NCBI RefSeq assembly: GCF_900635155.1
Contig: NZ_LR134002.1
Location: 1,922,001-1,986,000 of the forward strand
Length of the DNA: 64,000 nt
Source: Streptococcus sanguinis
GTDB lineage: Bacteria; Bacillota; Bacilli; Lactobacillales; Streptococcaceae
Direction of reading: 5' to 3'
The position numbers were made by a program, and so were the translations under genes. The notes below the pieces were generated by a model. It saw only the letters and a program-made list of their open reading frames with translations. It was not told the origin of the DNA and made no database searches. Positions 8,847 through 17,733 of this stretch are shown here, piece after piece. Positions within the stretch are counted from its first letter, which is position 1. Each line of letters begins with the position of its first letter.

Positions 8847-11800
8847 TTCAAGCCCTGACGCAAGTTTTCCAATTCCTTTAGCTGGTGCCGGTCTCGGTAG
8901 GGATTGAGCTGGCTTTTGGCTGTTTCATAGTAGGTCTCAAAGTCCTGATCTAGCAAGTCTTCAAAGTCTGCTTCCTGCAAGCTGCCAGTCAGCAGGCGAT
9001 ACTTAACCACAGCCATCAGATAGTAGATCAGCCCCTTGTCCCGCGGATTGCCATAGCGACTAATGAGGCTATCCTTTTTCCTCAGAAGATCAAGCACAGG
9101 CAGATAATCTCTCTTCTCACAGCCAATCAAGGCCAAATACACTTCCAACTGGGTCTCTTTCCAAGGGAAGCTGAGAGATTTCAAAGCTGTTTTAGCTTTG
9201 AGGAAAATTCGCTCCGCCTGCTCATAATCTTTCAGCTGATAATAGGTCATACCCAAGCCGATGTAGAAAGCAAAAATCGAAGGCTCTGCTGTTTTATTTT
9301 CCGTCAGCTTAATGGCCTCCTTCTGATGGGTCAGCGCAGTCGTGAAATTTCCGCGAATCTGCTCAATCTCTGCCAGATAGTCTAGAGCCGCCGCAATCTG
9401 AATCGAGTACTTGGAACGCAGCGAAGCCGTCAAGCTGAAACAATCAATAGACTGGTAGAGATGGTGAAGCGACTGCTCCTCATCCCCAATCATGAGATGA
9501 TAGAGCCCCTTGAGCCGGAGATTGATAGCAATGGCCTCGTGATTGTTGGCCTGAACCGAAGCATCCAGAGCCAGCTCCGTATAGTAACGCATCTCCGGGA
9601 TATTCTCCGTCTGGATGCAGTAGTAAATCATCTGCCGATAGCCTTCTAGGAGAAAATCCATCTGCTGCAGCTCCTTGGCCGAAATAATCACCTGCTGGAT
9701 ATTGTCCATCCCCTGCTGGTAATTCCCCGTCCGAATGGCATAGCGTCCTTCTAGATAGAGAAAGCGGAGAACCAATAGCTGAAAATCCTTGTGATTCTGA
9801 TGTTTTCTCTCTAAGCCCTCTATCTCCCGACGTATACGGTCAAACTGGTCTAAAACTGCGGACTGATTGATATCATCCGTCTTTTCGATAAAACCAAACT
9901 CCCGTGAATAAATTGGAAAGAGCTCGTGATGAAACTGCAGCGTAGCCTCAAGATAATGCAGCTCGTACTCCAGAGACTTAATCGGCTGCTTGGACATCTT
10001 GTAGTGATAGGCGATTTCATTGAGCAGCTGAGCATGATAGAGAGAGTCTCCCAGCTGGTCTTCCATGCCTTGGGCAATCTGGTGATGCAGCATTCGCTTC
10101 TTGGCAAGTGACAAGCGCTCATAGGCGTAGATTCTCAAAAGCTCCTGACTGAACCGCACTACCAATTCCTCGCCCTGCTCCTCTTCCATCAAGAGCTGCT
10201 TCTGTCCAAACTCCTCAGTGATTTCGACCACTTCTTCCATCGGCAGACCTAATAACCTAGCTAAGAGCGAAACCGACGCAGGAGCCCTAAAACAAGCCAG
10301 ATAGTCCACCAACTCCTCTTCTTGACTGCTCAGGTAATCCAGCTTCAGAGACAGCTTGGCCTTGATGGACGGAGTCAGCGGATGAAACTTCTCCCCTCGC
10401 AGGAGCTGCTCAGCATATTCCGACAGGAAGAAAGGGATGCCTTGACTGACCCGATAAATATCCTCAAGGCCTTCTTCAGATATGGCTATCTGACCTGTCT
10501 GGGCTTGCAAGTAAGCTGCACTATCCTTAAAATTCAGCGGCTGCAGCTCAATAAAGCCCAGCTTATTGCGTATCAGCAGGTGATTGAAAAAATGTTCCAA
10601 ATAAGAAGGGGTGCTCAGATGCTTGGTCAGCACAAAGGCCACAGGATAGCCGGTCAAATGATTCATAACCTGCTCTAGGACAGCAACACTGGCCTTATCC
10701 ATCCAGTGACAGTCCTCAATCAAGATTATCAAAGCTTTTTTCTTAGAAATCTTCTGCAGAATATCCACCACAAACTGAGCCAGCTTGTCCGCATCCAACT
10801 GAAGACTAGAAGCGCCGCCTGTCAAAATGGGAAAATAACTCTCCAAAATGACCTGCCACTGGCTGATAGAGAGAATCTGGTGCTGAATAACCAAGTCGCC
10901 CAGACCGTCCAGCAAGCCACGCCAAGGCTGGAGCTCTGCCTTCATCTCTTCCTTGAAGCACTCAGCCATGACAATCTGGAAATACTTGGTCTGGTTGGCC
11001 AGTACTTGACGAGTCACTGTCCGCTTTCCAATACCAGTACCACCGACTAGAACCAGAGCACGCGCCTCCTGAGTCTCTATCACTTTAGAGAAATAAGATT
11101 CCAAGCGCTTGATTTCATCGACCCGCCCGAAAAAGTGGTCCGTATTGCGCAGAAACTGCTTGGTCTTGCGCTCGCTACGGTCCTTGGCAAGCACCTCATG
11201 ATATAGTTGCTGGATAGGTTCCGTAGGGCTAATACCCAGTTCCTTATCCAAAATATTGACCAATTTGTAGTAAGTCTCTATCACTTTGCCAGGCCGATCA
11301 TTATCCTGATAGAGCTTCATGAGCAGATGGTAGTTTTTCTCATCAAACTCATCAATGCTGATCAAGCGGCGCAAATTCCGCTCAGCCCCTTCCAAATCCA
11401 GCCGGTCTTTTTCTGTTTCCAGCTGTTGGTAGCAGGCTTGGATATAAAGTTGCTCATATCGGGTCCGCATCTTAGACACCCAATAATCAAAGGCCTCGCT
11501 GTCCTTGAGATAGAAGCCCTGCAGAAAATCACCCTGATAGAGAGACAGATGCTCTGCAGGATGGTTCGTAAAAAGTTCTACATCACTTTCAATCGCACAC
11601 TCGGTATTAAGCGACAGCACAGTCCGGTTAGGAGCGACAATCCACTCCCCTCCTAGTAGCTTGTTAGCTTGATAAATGGTATTGCGCAGATTCTTTTTGG
11701 CAGTCTGATTATCCTTGTTTTCCCAGAGGATTCCTGCAATCTCCTCCCGATTGACTGCACCATTGATGTGGAGATAGTAAAGCAGAGCATTGATTTTGGC

Positions 11801-11881
11801 AAAAGGAAAAAAGACTTCCTCCTGATTGAGAAAGACACTCGGACTTCCCAGCAATTTCAACCTCAACAGATCTTTCGTCAT
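8837..11881 (-). CDS. SARP/BTAD transcriptional regulator with AAA ATPase and TPR domains
   Basis: 1014-residue cytoplasmic regulator. Order of parts: OmpR-like winged helix (about 1-95), bacterial transcriptional activation domain (about 100-245), an AAA/NACHT-type ATPase with Walker A GGTGIGKRTV (about 280) and Walker B-like LIILIEDCHW (about 390), then long TPR-like helical repeats to the end. This AfsR-like architecture is common in actinomycetes and less so in streptococci. It is convergent with hutG, so control of the hut genes is possible but only inferred. GGAGG lies 8-9 nt before the ATG. The ligand is unknown. Confidence 0.88.
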   Translation of the reverse strand: MTKDLLRLKLLGSPSVFLNQEEVFFPFAKINALLYYLHINGAVNREEIAGILWENKDNQTAKKNLRNTIYQANKLLGGEWIVAPNRTVLSLNTECAIESDVELFTNHPAEHLSLYQGDFLQGFYLKDSEAFDYWVSKMRTRYEQLYIQACYQQLETEKDRLDLEGAERNLRRLISIDEFDEKNYHLLMKLYQDNDRPGKVIETYYKLVNILDKELGISPTEPIQQLYHEVLAKDRSERKTKQFLRNTDHFFGRVDEIKRLESYFSKVIETQEARALVLVGGTGIGKRTVTRQVLANQTKYFQIVMAECFKEEMKAELQPWRGLLDGLGDLVIQHQILSISQWQVILESYFPILTGGASSLQLDADKLAQFVVDILQKISKKKALIILIEDCHWMDKASVAVLEQVMNHLTGYPVAFVLTKHLSTPSYLEHFFNHLLIRNKLGFIELQPLNFKDSAAYLQAQTGQIAISEEGLEDIYRVSQGIPFFLSEYAEQLLRGEKFHPLTPSIKAKLSLKLDYLSSQEEELVDYLACFRAPASVSLLARLLGLPMEEVVEITEEFGQKQLLMEEEQGEELVVRFSQELLRIYAYERLSLAKKRMLHHQIAQGMEDQLGDSLYHAQLLNEIAYHYKMSKQPIKSLEYELHYLEATLQFHHELFPIYSREFGFIEKTDDINQSAVLDQFDRIRREIEGLERKHQNHKDFQLLVLRFLYLEGRYAIRTGNYQQGMDNIQQVIISAKELQQMDFLLEGYRQMIYYCIQTENIPEMRYYTELALDASVQANNHEAIAINLRLKGLYHLMIGDEEQSLHHLYQSIDCFSLTASLRSKYSIQIAAALDYLAEIEQIRGNFTTALTHQKEAIKLTENKTAEPSIFAFYIGLGMTYYQLKDYEQAERIFLKAKTALKSLSFPWKETQLEVYLALIGCEKRDYLPVLDLLRKKDSLISRYGNPRDKGLIYYLMAVVKYRLLTGSLQEADFEDLLDQDFETYYETAKSQLNPYRDRHQLKELENLRQGLNKK

Positions 11882-11911
11882 GCAAACGCCTCCAAGAAAC
11901 CTTATAGAACT

Positions 11912-11940
11912 AATATAAACAAAAAGAGACAGTTTGGCAA
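11912..11940 (-). promoter_or_regulatory. Promoter of the SARP regulator
   Basis: On the minus strand TTGCCA (-35) and TATATT (-10) with a 17-bp spacer, about 30 bp upstream of the ATG. Confidence 0.55.
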
Positions 11941-12001
11941 GTAAAGTATTATACCAGCCCTTAATTTCCAGTTTTTAAATTGGTTTTATTTAGGATTTTT
12001 T

Positions 12002-12010
12002 TGTTATACT
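12002..12010 (+). promoter_or_regulatory. Extended -10 promoter of the PrsW-like gene
   Basis: TGTTATACT is an extended -10 element about 30 bp before the ATG. The -35 (TTGGTT at 11980) is weak and at 19-bp spacing. Confidence 0.45.
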
Positions 12011-12041
12011 AGGATGAAAATAAAATTTTAGAAAGTTACTT

Positions 12042-12863
12042 ATGAAGAAAAATATTGTTCTTTTCATTTTTCTCCTTCTGAGCGCGATTGGCTTAGAATA
12101 CGAGACACAAGCCTATACTACTGGCAGTATGTCAGGTACTTCCTATGGGATTGTCGGACTGTCAGCCCTCTTGGCTCTGCTCTATATCGTCCCTGCCCTG
12201 CTTTTGATTCGTCAACTGGGAAAAAAATGGCAGACGCCTGCACTTAGCCTTGGGGTAGCTCTGCTAGGTGGCCTTTTCATTTCTGGCTGGACCTCTGGCT
12301 TGGCTAATACCTATATCCACGAGTGGGTTAGCACCAGCTTCCCAAATACTCTGCTCAGTGACCTAGAAAATGCTATCGCAGCTCCGCTGGTTGAAGAACC
12401 CCTCAAGCTGTTGGCAGTTGCCTTTGCTGTCTATCTAGTGCCCGTCAAAAAGCTCAAATCCTTTTTGCTGCTGGGCATTACGGCTGGCATGGGCTTTCAG
12501 ATTAGCGAAGATTTCTCTTATATCCTCTCTGACCTGCCCGAAGGCTTCTCCTTCACCATCTCTGGGATTCTAGGACGTATCACTGGCGGCATTGCCTCTC
12601 ACTGGCTCTACACCGCCCTAACCACTCTCGGTCTGGCTCTCATGCTACGCTATGCCAAAACTCAGAAAAATTATTTCCGAGTGGGGCTCTTCTACTTCCT
12701 AGCAGCCTTCGTTCTCCACTTCTTCTGGAATTCACCGCTGACTGCTATCGAAACGGACATCCCAATCATCGTACCTGCCATGACTGCTCTGGCTGTCTTT
12801 ATCTTTTACCAAGCCTACCGAACAGCCCATAAAATCGACCAAGAAGAATTGGAAGTAGAATAA
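12042..12863 (+). CDS. PrsW-family intramembrane metalloprotease-like protein
   Basis: 273-residue polytopic membrane protein with about 8 helices. The PrsW signature elements are visible: VEEPLKLLAV (EExxK type, about residues 116-125), GMGFQISEDFSYI (about 150-162), and two later conserved histidines, in SHWLYTAL and in LHFFWN. In Bacillus, PrsW cleaves an anti-sigma factor in response to antimicrobial peptides; family members elsewhere have varied or unknown targets. The ribosome site is weak. It stands alone between its own promoter and a terminator, so no partner can be named. Confidence 0.8.
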   Translation: MKKNIVLFIFLLLSAIGLEYETQAYTTGSMSGTSYGIVGLSALLALLYIVPALLLIRQLGKKWQTPALSLGVALLGGLFISGWTSGLANTYIHEWVSTSFPNTLLSDLENAIAAPLVEEPLKLLAVAFAVYLVPVKKLKSFLLLGITAGMGFQISEDFSYILSDLPEGFSFTISGILGRITGGIASHWLYTALTTLGLALMLRYAKTQKNYFRVGLFYFLAAFVLHFFWNSPLTAIETDIPIIVPAMTALAVFIFYQAYRTAHKIDQEELEVE

Positions 12864-12867
12864 TTTC

Positions 12868-12897
12868 AAAAAACGACCGTTATGGCCGTTTTTTTGT
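12868..12897 (+). terminator. Terminator after the PrsW-like gene
   Basis: Hairpin AAACGACC / GGCCGTTT (one mismatch) followed by a run of Ts. Confidence 0.7.
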
Positions 12898-13080
12898 TGC
12901 AGGAAAATATTTTCCCAATATTTATATTTGAATCATAGTAATAGATTGCCAACATTTGAATTTTCTAGTTTTTATAAGTATATACATAAATCACCTTTCA
13001 TACTCTATAATTCATCCCACAACTTCACCTCAACCCCTCTTCCCATCGCATTTCTACCACATTCTACCCCTGCTCTTTCC
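12898..13080. other. Intergenic region, no gene seen
   Basis: AT-rich and, in its second half, pyrimidine-rich sequence without plausible ORF, ribosome site or strong hairpin. The regulatory palindrome and the start of the next operon lie immediately downstream. Confidence 0.5.
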
Positions 13081-13106
13081 TTAAAGAAATGTTAACATTT
13101 TCTTAA
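13081..13106. promoter_or_regulatory. Near-perfect palindrome upstream of the GT2-GtrA operon
   Basis: 26-bp palindrome centred on GTTAAC, with arms TTAAAGAAAT and ATTTTCTTAA differing at two neighbouring pairs. It lies about 40 bp before a TATACT -10-like box (13144-13149). Position and symmetry suggest an operator. On the minus strand it also contains TTTAAG-N5-GTTAAC, a poor match to a CiaR direct repeat. Confidence 0.45.
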
Positions 13107-13181
13107 AACTAACTTATATTAGGAATTTTTAAGCCGCAGTCTGTATACTTTCTACAAATCATCTAAGAAAGAGGTATGGAT

Positions 13182-14225
13182 ATGGATTATCTAGTGATTC
13201 CGGCCTATGAGCCTGATTATAATCTTATTAAGCTGATAAAAAAAATTCACCATAAGAGTGATTTTCATATCATTGTTATCGATGACGGCAGCTCATCTAA
13301 ATGCCAGATAGTCTTTGAGCAGGCGGAGCAGTACGCGACTGTGCTTCGTCATCAGGTCAATCAAGGCAAGGGGCAAGCGCTGAAAACTGCTTTTACCTTT
13401 ATCCAAGCACTGAAGATATACGGAACGGTGGTAACAGCAGATGCGGATGGCCAGCACAAGGTCTGGGATATTTTCCGCGTAGCGGCCAAAGCTTCTGAAA
13501 ATCCCAATCGGCTGATTCTGGGAGCACGCGCATTTGCTGGCAAGGTGCCTCTGCGCAGCCGCTTCGGCAATAGTCTGACTCGGGCTTTCTTCAGGCTTCA
13601 GACTGGCGTGGGTGTCTCCGATACTCAGACAGGCTTGCGAGCCTTTACGACCAACATGATCCCATTTATGCTAAAGGTAGAGGGCCAGCGCTATGAGTAT
13701 GAAATGAACATGCTCTTAGAATCCAGCAAGGAATATCCCATTTTGGAAGTGCCCATTGAGACGGTCTATATCAATGACAATCAAGGCTCCCACTTCCGGC
13801 CGATTCGGGATGGGCTCATGATTTATAAAAATATTTTTAAATTCGCTCTGACTTCTCTCAGCAGTTTCGTCGTTGACTACATCGTCTATGCTCTGGCTCT
13901 CTTGTTTTTAGCCGCTGTGCCGACCAGCCTGAGAATTCTTTTAGCTAACGGAATTGCCCGCGTGACCAGCTCAATATTTAACTATTCGACCAATAAAAGG
14001 CTGGTCTTTAAGAACGACGACAGTATACTCAAGACAGGAACTGGCTATTTCAGCCTAGCTGTGGTGCTCTTTATCCTAGATACACTGCTGATTCGCCTCT
14101 TCTACGCTGTCTTTGGTCTTAATCTTCTGATTGTCAAAATCATCGTCGGCATTTTACTCTTCACCGTCTCCTGGATGGTCCAAAAGAGATTTATTTTTAA
14201 GGAAAGGACACACACCGTATCATGA
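13182..14225 (+). CDS. Family 2 glycosyltransferase fused to a GtrA-like membrane domain
   Basis: 347 residues. The N-terminal part (about 1-210) is a GT-A glycosyltransferase of the polyprenyl-phosphate sugar synthase type, with VIDDGSSS, TADADGQH (DxD-like metal site) and TQTGLRAF. The C-terminal part (about 225-345) has four transmembrane helices and resembles GtrA flippase-like proteins, with SSIFNYSTNKRLVFK and a terminal WMVQKRFIFK. By family it would charge a lipid carrier with a sugar and help move it across the membrane; the sugar is unknown. I used the ATG at 13182 because AAAGAGG is 7 nt upstream; the ATG at 13176 would be only 1 nt away. Its stop overlaps the next start (ATGA). 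Confidence 0.86.
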   Translation: MDYLVIPAYEPDYNLIKLIKKIHHKSDFHIIVIDDGSSSKCQIVFEQAEQYATVLRHQVNQGKGQALKTAFTFIQALKIYGTVVTADADGQHKVWDIFRVAAKASENPNRLILGARAFAGKVPLRSRFGNSLTRAFFRLQTGVGVSDTQTGLRAFTTNMIPFMLKVEGQRYEYEMNMLLESSKEYPILEVPIETVYINDNQGSHFRPIRDGLMIYKNIFKFALTSLSSFVVDYIVYALALLFLAAVPTSLRILLANGIARVTSSIFNYSTNKRLVFKNDDSILKTGTGYFSLAVVLFILDTLLIRLFYAVFGLNLLIVKIIVGILLFTVSWMVQKRFIFKERTHTVS

Positions 14226-15133
14226 AATTTTTAAAGAAACGCTATGCCTATGCCTCCATTTTCGGGCTGCTTCTGACAGCTTCTTTCAGCTACTCCATGC
14301 TGAAAACCTTTGTCATCGCAGAGACCATTTCCACGGTTTCAAGTACGAGTTCGTCGTCCAATGCCGAGGCTGCCAGCAAGGCTGCGGAAACAGCGACTGT
14401 GACGGATACCAGTTATTCAGACGACAACATCTCGGTCACGTTGACTGAAAAGACCGTCAGCAACACCCAGGTCTACATCGCTGATGTGACCGTCAGCTCA
14501 TCAGAATACCTGAAAACGGCCTTTGCCCAAAACACCTACGGAAACAATGTCACCGCCAAGACCTCAGAAACGGCTGCTAACAACAATGCCATCCTAGCGG
14601 TCAATGGCGACTACTATGGAGCCAACACAACTGGCTATGTCATCCGCAATGGCGCCGTCTACCGCGATACCGTCCGAGAAGACTCCAGCAATGGTGATTT
14701 GGCTATTTACAAAGACGGCTCCTTCAAGATTATCTATGAAAATCAAGTCTCTGCCGATCAACTGGTTAAAGACGGCGTGGTTAATCTCTTGGCCTTCGGC
14801 CCATCTCTTGTAGAAAATGGTGAAATTGTCGTTGATACCAACTCCGAAGTCGGCCAGTCCATGTCTTCCAATCCTCGGACAGCTATCGGTATCATTGATG
14901 AAAACCACTATATCATCATTGTTTCAGACGGACGCACCACAGAAAGCGAGGGGCTTTCCCTCTACCAGATGGCAGAAATCATGAAGTCTTACGGTGTCAA
15001 GACCGCTTATAACCTTGATGGCGGCGGCTCCTCTACACTTTACTTTAACGGTCAGGTCATTAACAAACCTACAACCAACGGAAACACTATCTCAGAAAGG
15101 TCGGTGAGTGATATTGTCTACATCGGTTACTAA
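14222..15133 (+). CDS. Secreted phosphodiester glycosidase family protein
   Basis: 303 residues with an N-terminal signal anchor (about 10-35) followed by a Ser/Ala-rich linker and a NAGPA-type domain (about 90-300). Visible motifs are AVNGDYYGA, GFVIRNG-like GYVIRNGAVYRD, NPRTAIGI, SDGRTTESEGLSLYQMAEIM and the glycine-rich YNLDGGGSSTLYFNG. Family members remove GlcNAc-1-phosphodiester groups or act on surface glycopolymers. The 4-nt overlap with the upstream glycosyltransferase implies translational coupling, so the pair probably adds and trims a cell-surface glycan (inference). Confidence 0.86.
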   Translation: MKFLKKRYAYASIFGLLLTASFSYSMLKTFVIAETISTVSSTSSSSNAEAASKAAETATVTDTSYSDDNISVTLTEKTVSNTQVYIADVTVSSSEYLKTAFAQNTYGNNVTAKTSETAANNNAILAVNGDYYGANTTGYVIRNGAVYRDTVREDSSNGDLAIYKDGSFKIIYENQVSADQLVKDGVVNLLAFGPSLVENGEIVVDTNSEVGQSMSSNPRTAIGIIDENHYIIIVSDGRTTESEGLSLYQMAEIMKSYGVKTAYNLDGGGSSTLYFNGQVINKPTTNGNTISERSVSDIVYIGY

Positions 15134-15587
15134 TCCCAGCAAAAAACGTTTTAGAAAAACAGCCCTCATCTACGCACTATTAACTATTTTCTTCTTTTCA
15201 TTCAGCAGAATCTATGAATCATTCAGCTTCGGCGAAACATCTAGCCACATGCACTATCTATTTGCCATTCCTCTAGCGGGCGGAATCCTACTCCTGCTCT
15301 TCATGAAGGTCATCCCTAACCTCTCTCGGCTCAGCCTCAACCTCTGGAACTCAGCTGTAGCCATTATGACAGCCGGTATGCTCTTCCGTGGCATCGTCAA
15401 CCTATCTGGCCGCTCCACGACGCTGGATATGCCTTATTGGTACGTAGGAACGGCCTTTGCAGCTCTGGCACTACTCTCCATGGTCTTTACTCGAAGTGAA
15501 TGGAATAAAGAATGCCAAGCACAGCCAATACCCAGCAAAAAAGAAGACGCAGAACTAAGTCGCCCTGAAACCTACAGTCAAGTATAA
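15108..15587 (+). CDS. Small four-helix membrane protein, unknown function
   Basis: 159 residues, about four transmembrane segments (roughly 17-34, 48-64, 75-95, 108-125) and a charged C-terminal tail. I do not recognise the family. The start is GTG at 15108, supported by AGAAAGG 7 nt upstream; it overlaps the end of the glycosidase gene by 26 bp in another frame. Overlap and shared terminator place it as third gene of the glycosyltransferase operon, probably with a role in the same surface-glycan process. Confidence 0.72.
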   Translation: MILSTSVTNPSKKRFRKTALIYALLTIFFFSFSRIYESFSFGETSSHMHYLFAIPLAGGILLLLFMKVIPNLSRLSLNLWNSAVAIMTAGMLFRGIVNLSGRSTTLDMPYWYVGTAFAALALLSMVFTRSEWNKECQAQPIPSKKEDAELSRPETYSQV

Positions 15588-15591
15588 ACCA

Positions 15592-15620
15592 AAAAACCTC
15601 AGAAAAATCTGAGGTTTTTA
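15592..15620. terminator. Bidirectional terminator
   Basis: Stem AAAACCTCAGA / TCTGAGGTTTT with a 4-nt A loop, A-run before and T-run after. It ends the glycosyltransferase operon and can also serve the convergent phosphatase genes. Confidence 0.82.
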
Positions 15621-15679
15621 TTGTAGTGATAATATTTCTGTTTCTTCATTACTATGAGCCGTTAAAAAAATTTGCTTTT

Positions 15680-16282
15680 TCATTCACACTCATAAACATC
15701 ACCCGTCAGCGGGTCAATGACTTCTGCTAGCTTAAAGTGTCCCTGCTCATAATGGTAATGACAAATGGCGCAGTTGCCAAAGCGTACCTTGGGGTCGAGG
15801 TCTTGAGCCGCAATCTTGAGATAGAAGGCCCACATGGCACCGCCGTGGCTGACGGCCAAGACTGGCTCTGCATCCGCCTGCTCCATGACCTCAGTCAGAG
15901 TGACTAGCACGCGCTCACCGACTTGGTCCACACCTTCTCCGCCATAGGGGACGAAGAGGTCTTCAAAAGAGGTAGCTCCTGGCCGAAATTTCGGTTGCAG
16001 GCGTTCGGGCTGAGCTTCAAAAAGACCAAAGCTCCATTCTTTAATGCCCTTAAGGCGAGTATAGTCGGTCCGGCCAGAGACAAGTTCCAGCGTATCAGAA
16101 GCCCGCTCCTGAGTAGAAGAGTAGAGACGTCCAAAACGAATGCCCCGCTCTTTCAAATAAGCTCCTGCCTGCCGGGCCTGTTCCTGCCCCAGTTCAGTCA
16201 AAGGAGAGTCGCAAGCTCCCTGCACCAAGCCTTCTTGATTGAAAAAAGTCTGACCGTGCCGCATCAAGTATAAATCTTTCAT
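15680..16282 (-). CDS. Histidine phosphatase (phosphoglycerate-mutase-like), second copy
   Basis: 200 residues. RHG catalytic signature LYLMRHGQTFFNQ at the N-terminus, RASDTLELV, and the second catalytic histidine in AVSHGGAMW. The family forms a phospho-histidine intermediate; streptococcal members are mostly broad phosphatases rather than glycolytic mutases. Its ATG follows directly on the TAA of the upstream paralogue (no gap), so the two are translated together. Both copies share the same layout, including KEWxFGxFE, which indicates tandem duplication. Confidence 0.88.
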   Translation of the reverse strand: MKDLYLMRHGQTFFNQEGLVQGACDSPLTELGQEQARQAGAYLKERGIRFGRLYSSTQERASDTLELVSGRTDYTRLKGIKEWSFGLFEAQPERLQPKFRPGATSFEDLFVPYGGEGVDQVGERVLVTLTEVMEQADAEPVLAVSHGGAMWAFYLKIAAQDLDPKVRFGNCAICHYHYEQGHFKLAEVIDPLTGDVYECE

Positions 16283-16879
16283 TTATTTTTCCTTCCAGTT
16301 GCTAAAATCGTGACCAATCACTTTTTCTAGGTAAAATTGGTCATGTTCAAAAGTAAACTTCAAAATACCGCAATTGGTCATGTGACCTAGACTTTCCAGA
16401 CGCCAGTTTTTCTGCCAAGCTCTGGCAAAATTGGCCATAGCTGCGCCATGAGAGACCATGAGCACGGACTGGCCATCTGTCTCTTGCATGAGCTTGAGAA
16501 CGGTCGCAGCCATGCGCTCCCTGACCTGATCTTGTGATTCACCGCCATAGGTCACAAAGAAATCTCCATAGGGCAGGGGCGGATTAAGATCCTCGCTTTC
16601 CCCTTCAAAAGTGCCAAAGTTCCACTCCTTGAGTCCCTTGACACGCTTATAGGGAATCTTACCGTCCGTTACCAATTCCAAGGTATCACAGGCCCGCTCT
16701 TGAGTAGAGCTATAAGCATCATCAAAAGTAATTCCGGCATCCTTAAAATATTGCCCTGCCACCTTGGCTTGATAGATGCCAAAATCAGTAAGAGGAGCAT
16801 CACACCAACCCTGCACCTTATGGCGTAGGTTGAAAAGCGTCTGGCCATGCCGCATCAGATAAAGAGATTTTGCAATCAT
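16283..16879 (-). CDS. Histidine phosphatase (phosphoglycerate-mutase-like), first copy
   Basis: 198 residues, paralogue of the following gene, with SLYLMRHGQTLFNLRH at the start, STQERACDTLELV and MVSHGAAMANFAR carrying the second catalytic histidine. Broad-specificity phosphatase by family; no natural substrate can be named. It is the middle gene of a minus-strand trio with the HAD phosphatase upstream (11 bp gap) and the second copy downstream, giving three phosphatases in a row. Confidence 0.88.
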   Translation of the reverse strand: MIAKSLYLMRHGQTLFNLRHKVQGWCDAPLTDFGIYQAKVAGQYFKDAGITFDDAYSSTQERACDTLELVTDGKIPYKRVKGLKEWNFGTFEGESEDLNPPLPYGDFFVTYGGESQDQVRERMAATVLKLMQETDGQSVLMVSHGAAMANFARAWQKNWRLESLGHMTNCGILKFTFEHDQFYLEKVIGHDFSNWKEK

Positions 16880-16890
16880 TCATATCTCCT

Positions 16891-17733
16891 TTAGATGAGT
16901 TCTAACTTTTCAAAGGCCTTGTAGAGACCGTCTTGGCTGACCGAGTCTGTCACCAGATCGGCCATAGCCTTGATTTCCGCTCCGCCATTTCCCATAGCGA
17001 CCCCGACCTGACAATAGTCCAGCATAGGAATATCAACCTTGGCATCACCGAAAGCCAGAGTATCCGCCTTGTCAGCGTGAAGATTCTTCAGGAGAACCTC
17101 AATGGCATGTGCCTTGGTGATGTCTTTAACACCTAGGTCACCAAAGAGATCATGCTCACCTTTGCCACCCCAAGTTCCTGCCTTGAGCTCAGGAAAAGCT
17201 GCCTCAGAGTCCAGATGGTCTTGGTAGCTCCTGAGAATAAAGCTGACTTTGTTCAGGTCGTCCCGATAGAGCTCCCCGCCATAAACCAGGCCGTGAAGAG
17301 CTTCTTCTGCCTCCATATTTACTACTTTTTCTGGATTAACACCTTTTCCAAGGACGTAGGTCCGAAGCACTGGTCGCGCTGCTTCGCGGAAGCCTTTGCT
17401 TGCAAATAGACCGTTATTACTCTCTAGGTAAAACTCTAGCCCCCGCTCTTGAAGCCAGTCGACTAGCCTTTTAGCGACATCTCGCGGAATCAGTTGGTGC
17501 AGAATAACCTCCCCCTCATGCTCCACATAAGAACCGTTGCCACCAATCATCCCATCAAAGCCAATATCCCAAATTTCCGGCGGCATCTCAGCCTTGCTGC
17601 GACCTGTGCAGACATAAACCAAATGTCCCTTTTCCCGTGCCTTGCGAATGGCGACAACAGCAGACTCCGGTATATGATTATCATAGTCGATGATGGTCCC
17701 GTCCACATCCAGAAAGATGATTTTTCTTGTCAT
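16891..17733 (-). CDS. Cof-type HAD-IIB sugar-phosphatase-like hydrolase
   Basis: 280 residues. HAD motif I is IIFLDVDGTIIDYDN at the N-terminus; motif II/III include VCTGRSKAE, and motif IV is FGDAKVDIPML near residue 236. The large cap insertion is typical of the Cof/YkrA subgroup, which dephosphorylates sugar phosphates, FMN or related small molecules. The ATG at 17733 was preferred over 17754 because GGAGG and GAGAGGG precede it and MTRKIIFLDVDG is the usual start. First gene of the phosphatase trio. Confidence 0.88.
   Translation of the reverse strand: MTRKIIFLDVDGTIIDYDNHIPESAVVAIRKAREKGHLVYVCTGRSKAEMPPEIWDIGFDGMIGGNGSYVEHEGEVILHQLIPRDVAKRLVDWLQERGLEFYLESNNGLFASKGFREAARPVLRTYVLGKGVNPEKVVNMEAEEALHGLVYGGELYRDDLNKVSFILRSYQDHLDSEAAFPELKAGTWGGKGEHDLFGDLGVKDITKAHAIEVLLKNLHADKADTLAFGDAKVDIPMLDYCQVGVAMGNGGAEIKAMADLVTDSVSQDGLYKAFEKLELI

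Noticed and set aside
13081..13110. CiaR-type direct repeat in the 13.1-kb palindrome
   Set aside because: Only one half-site matches TTTAAG; the palindromic reading explains the sequence better.
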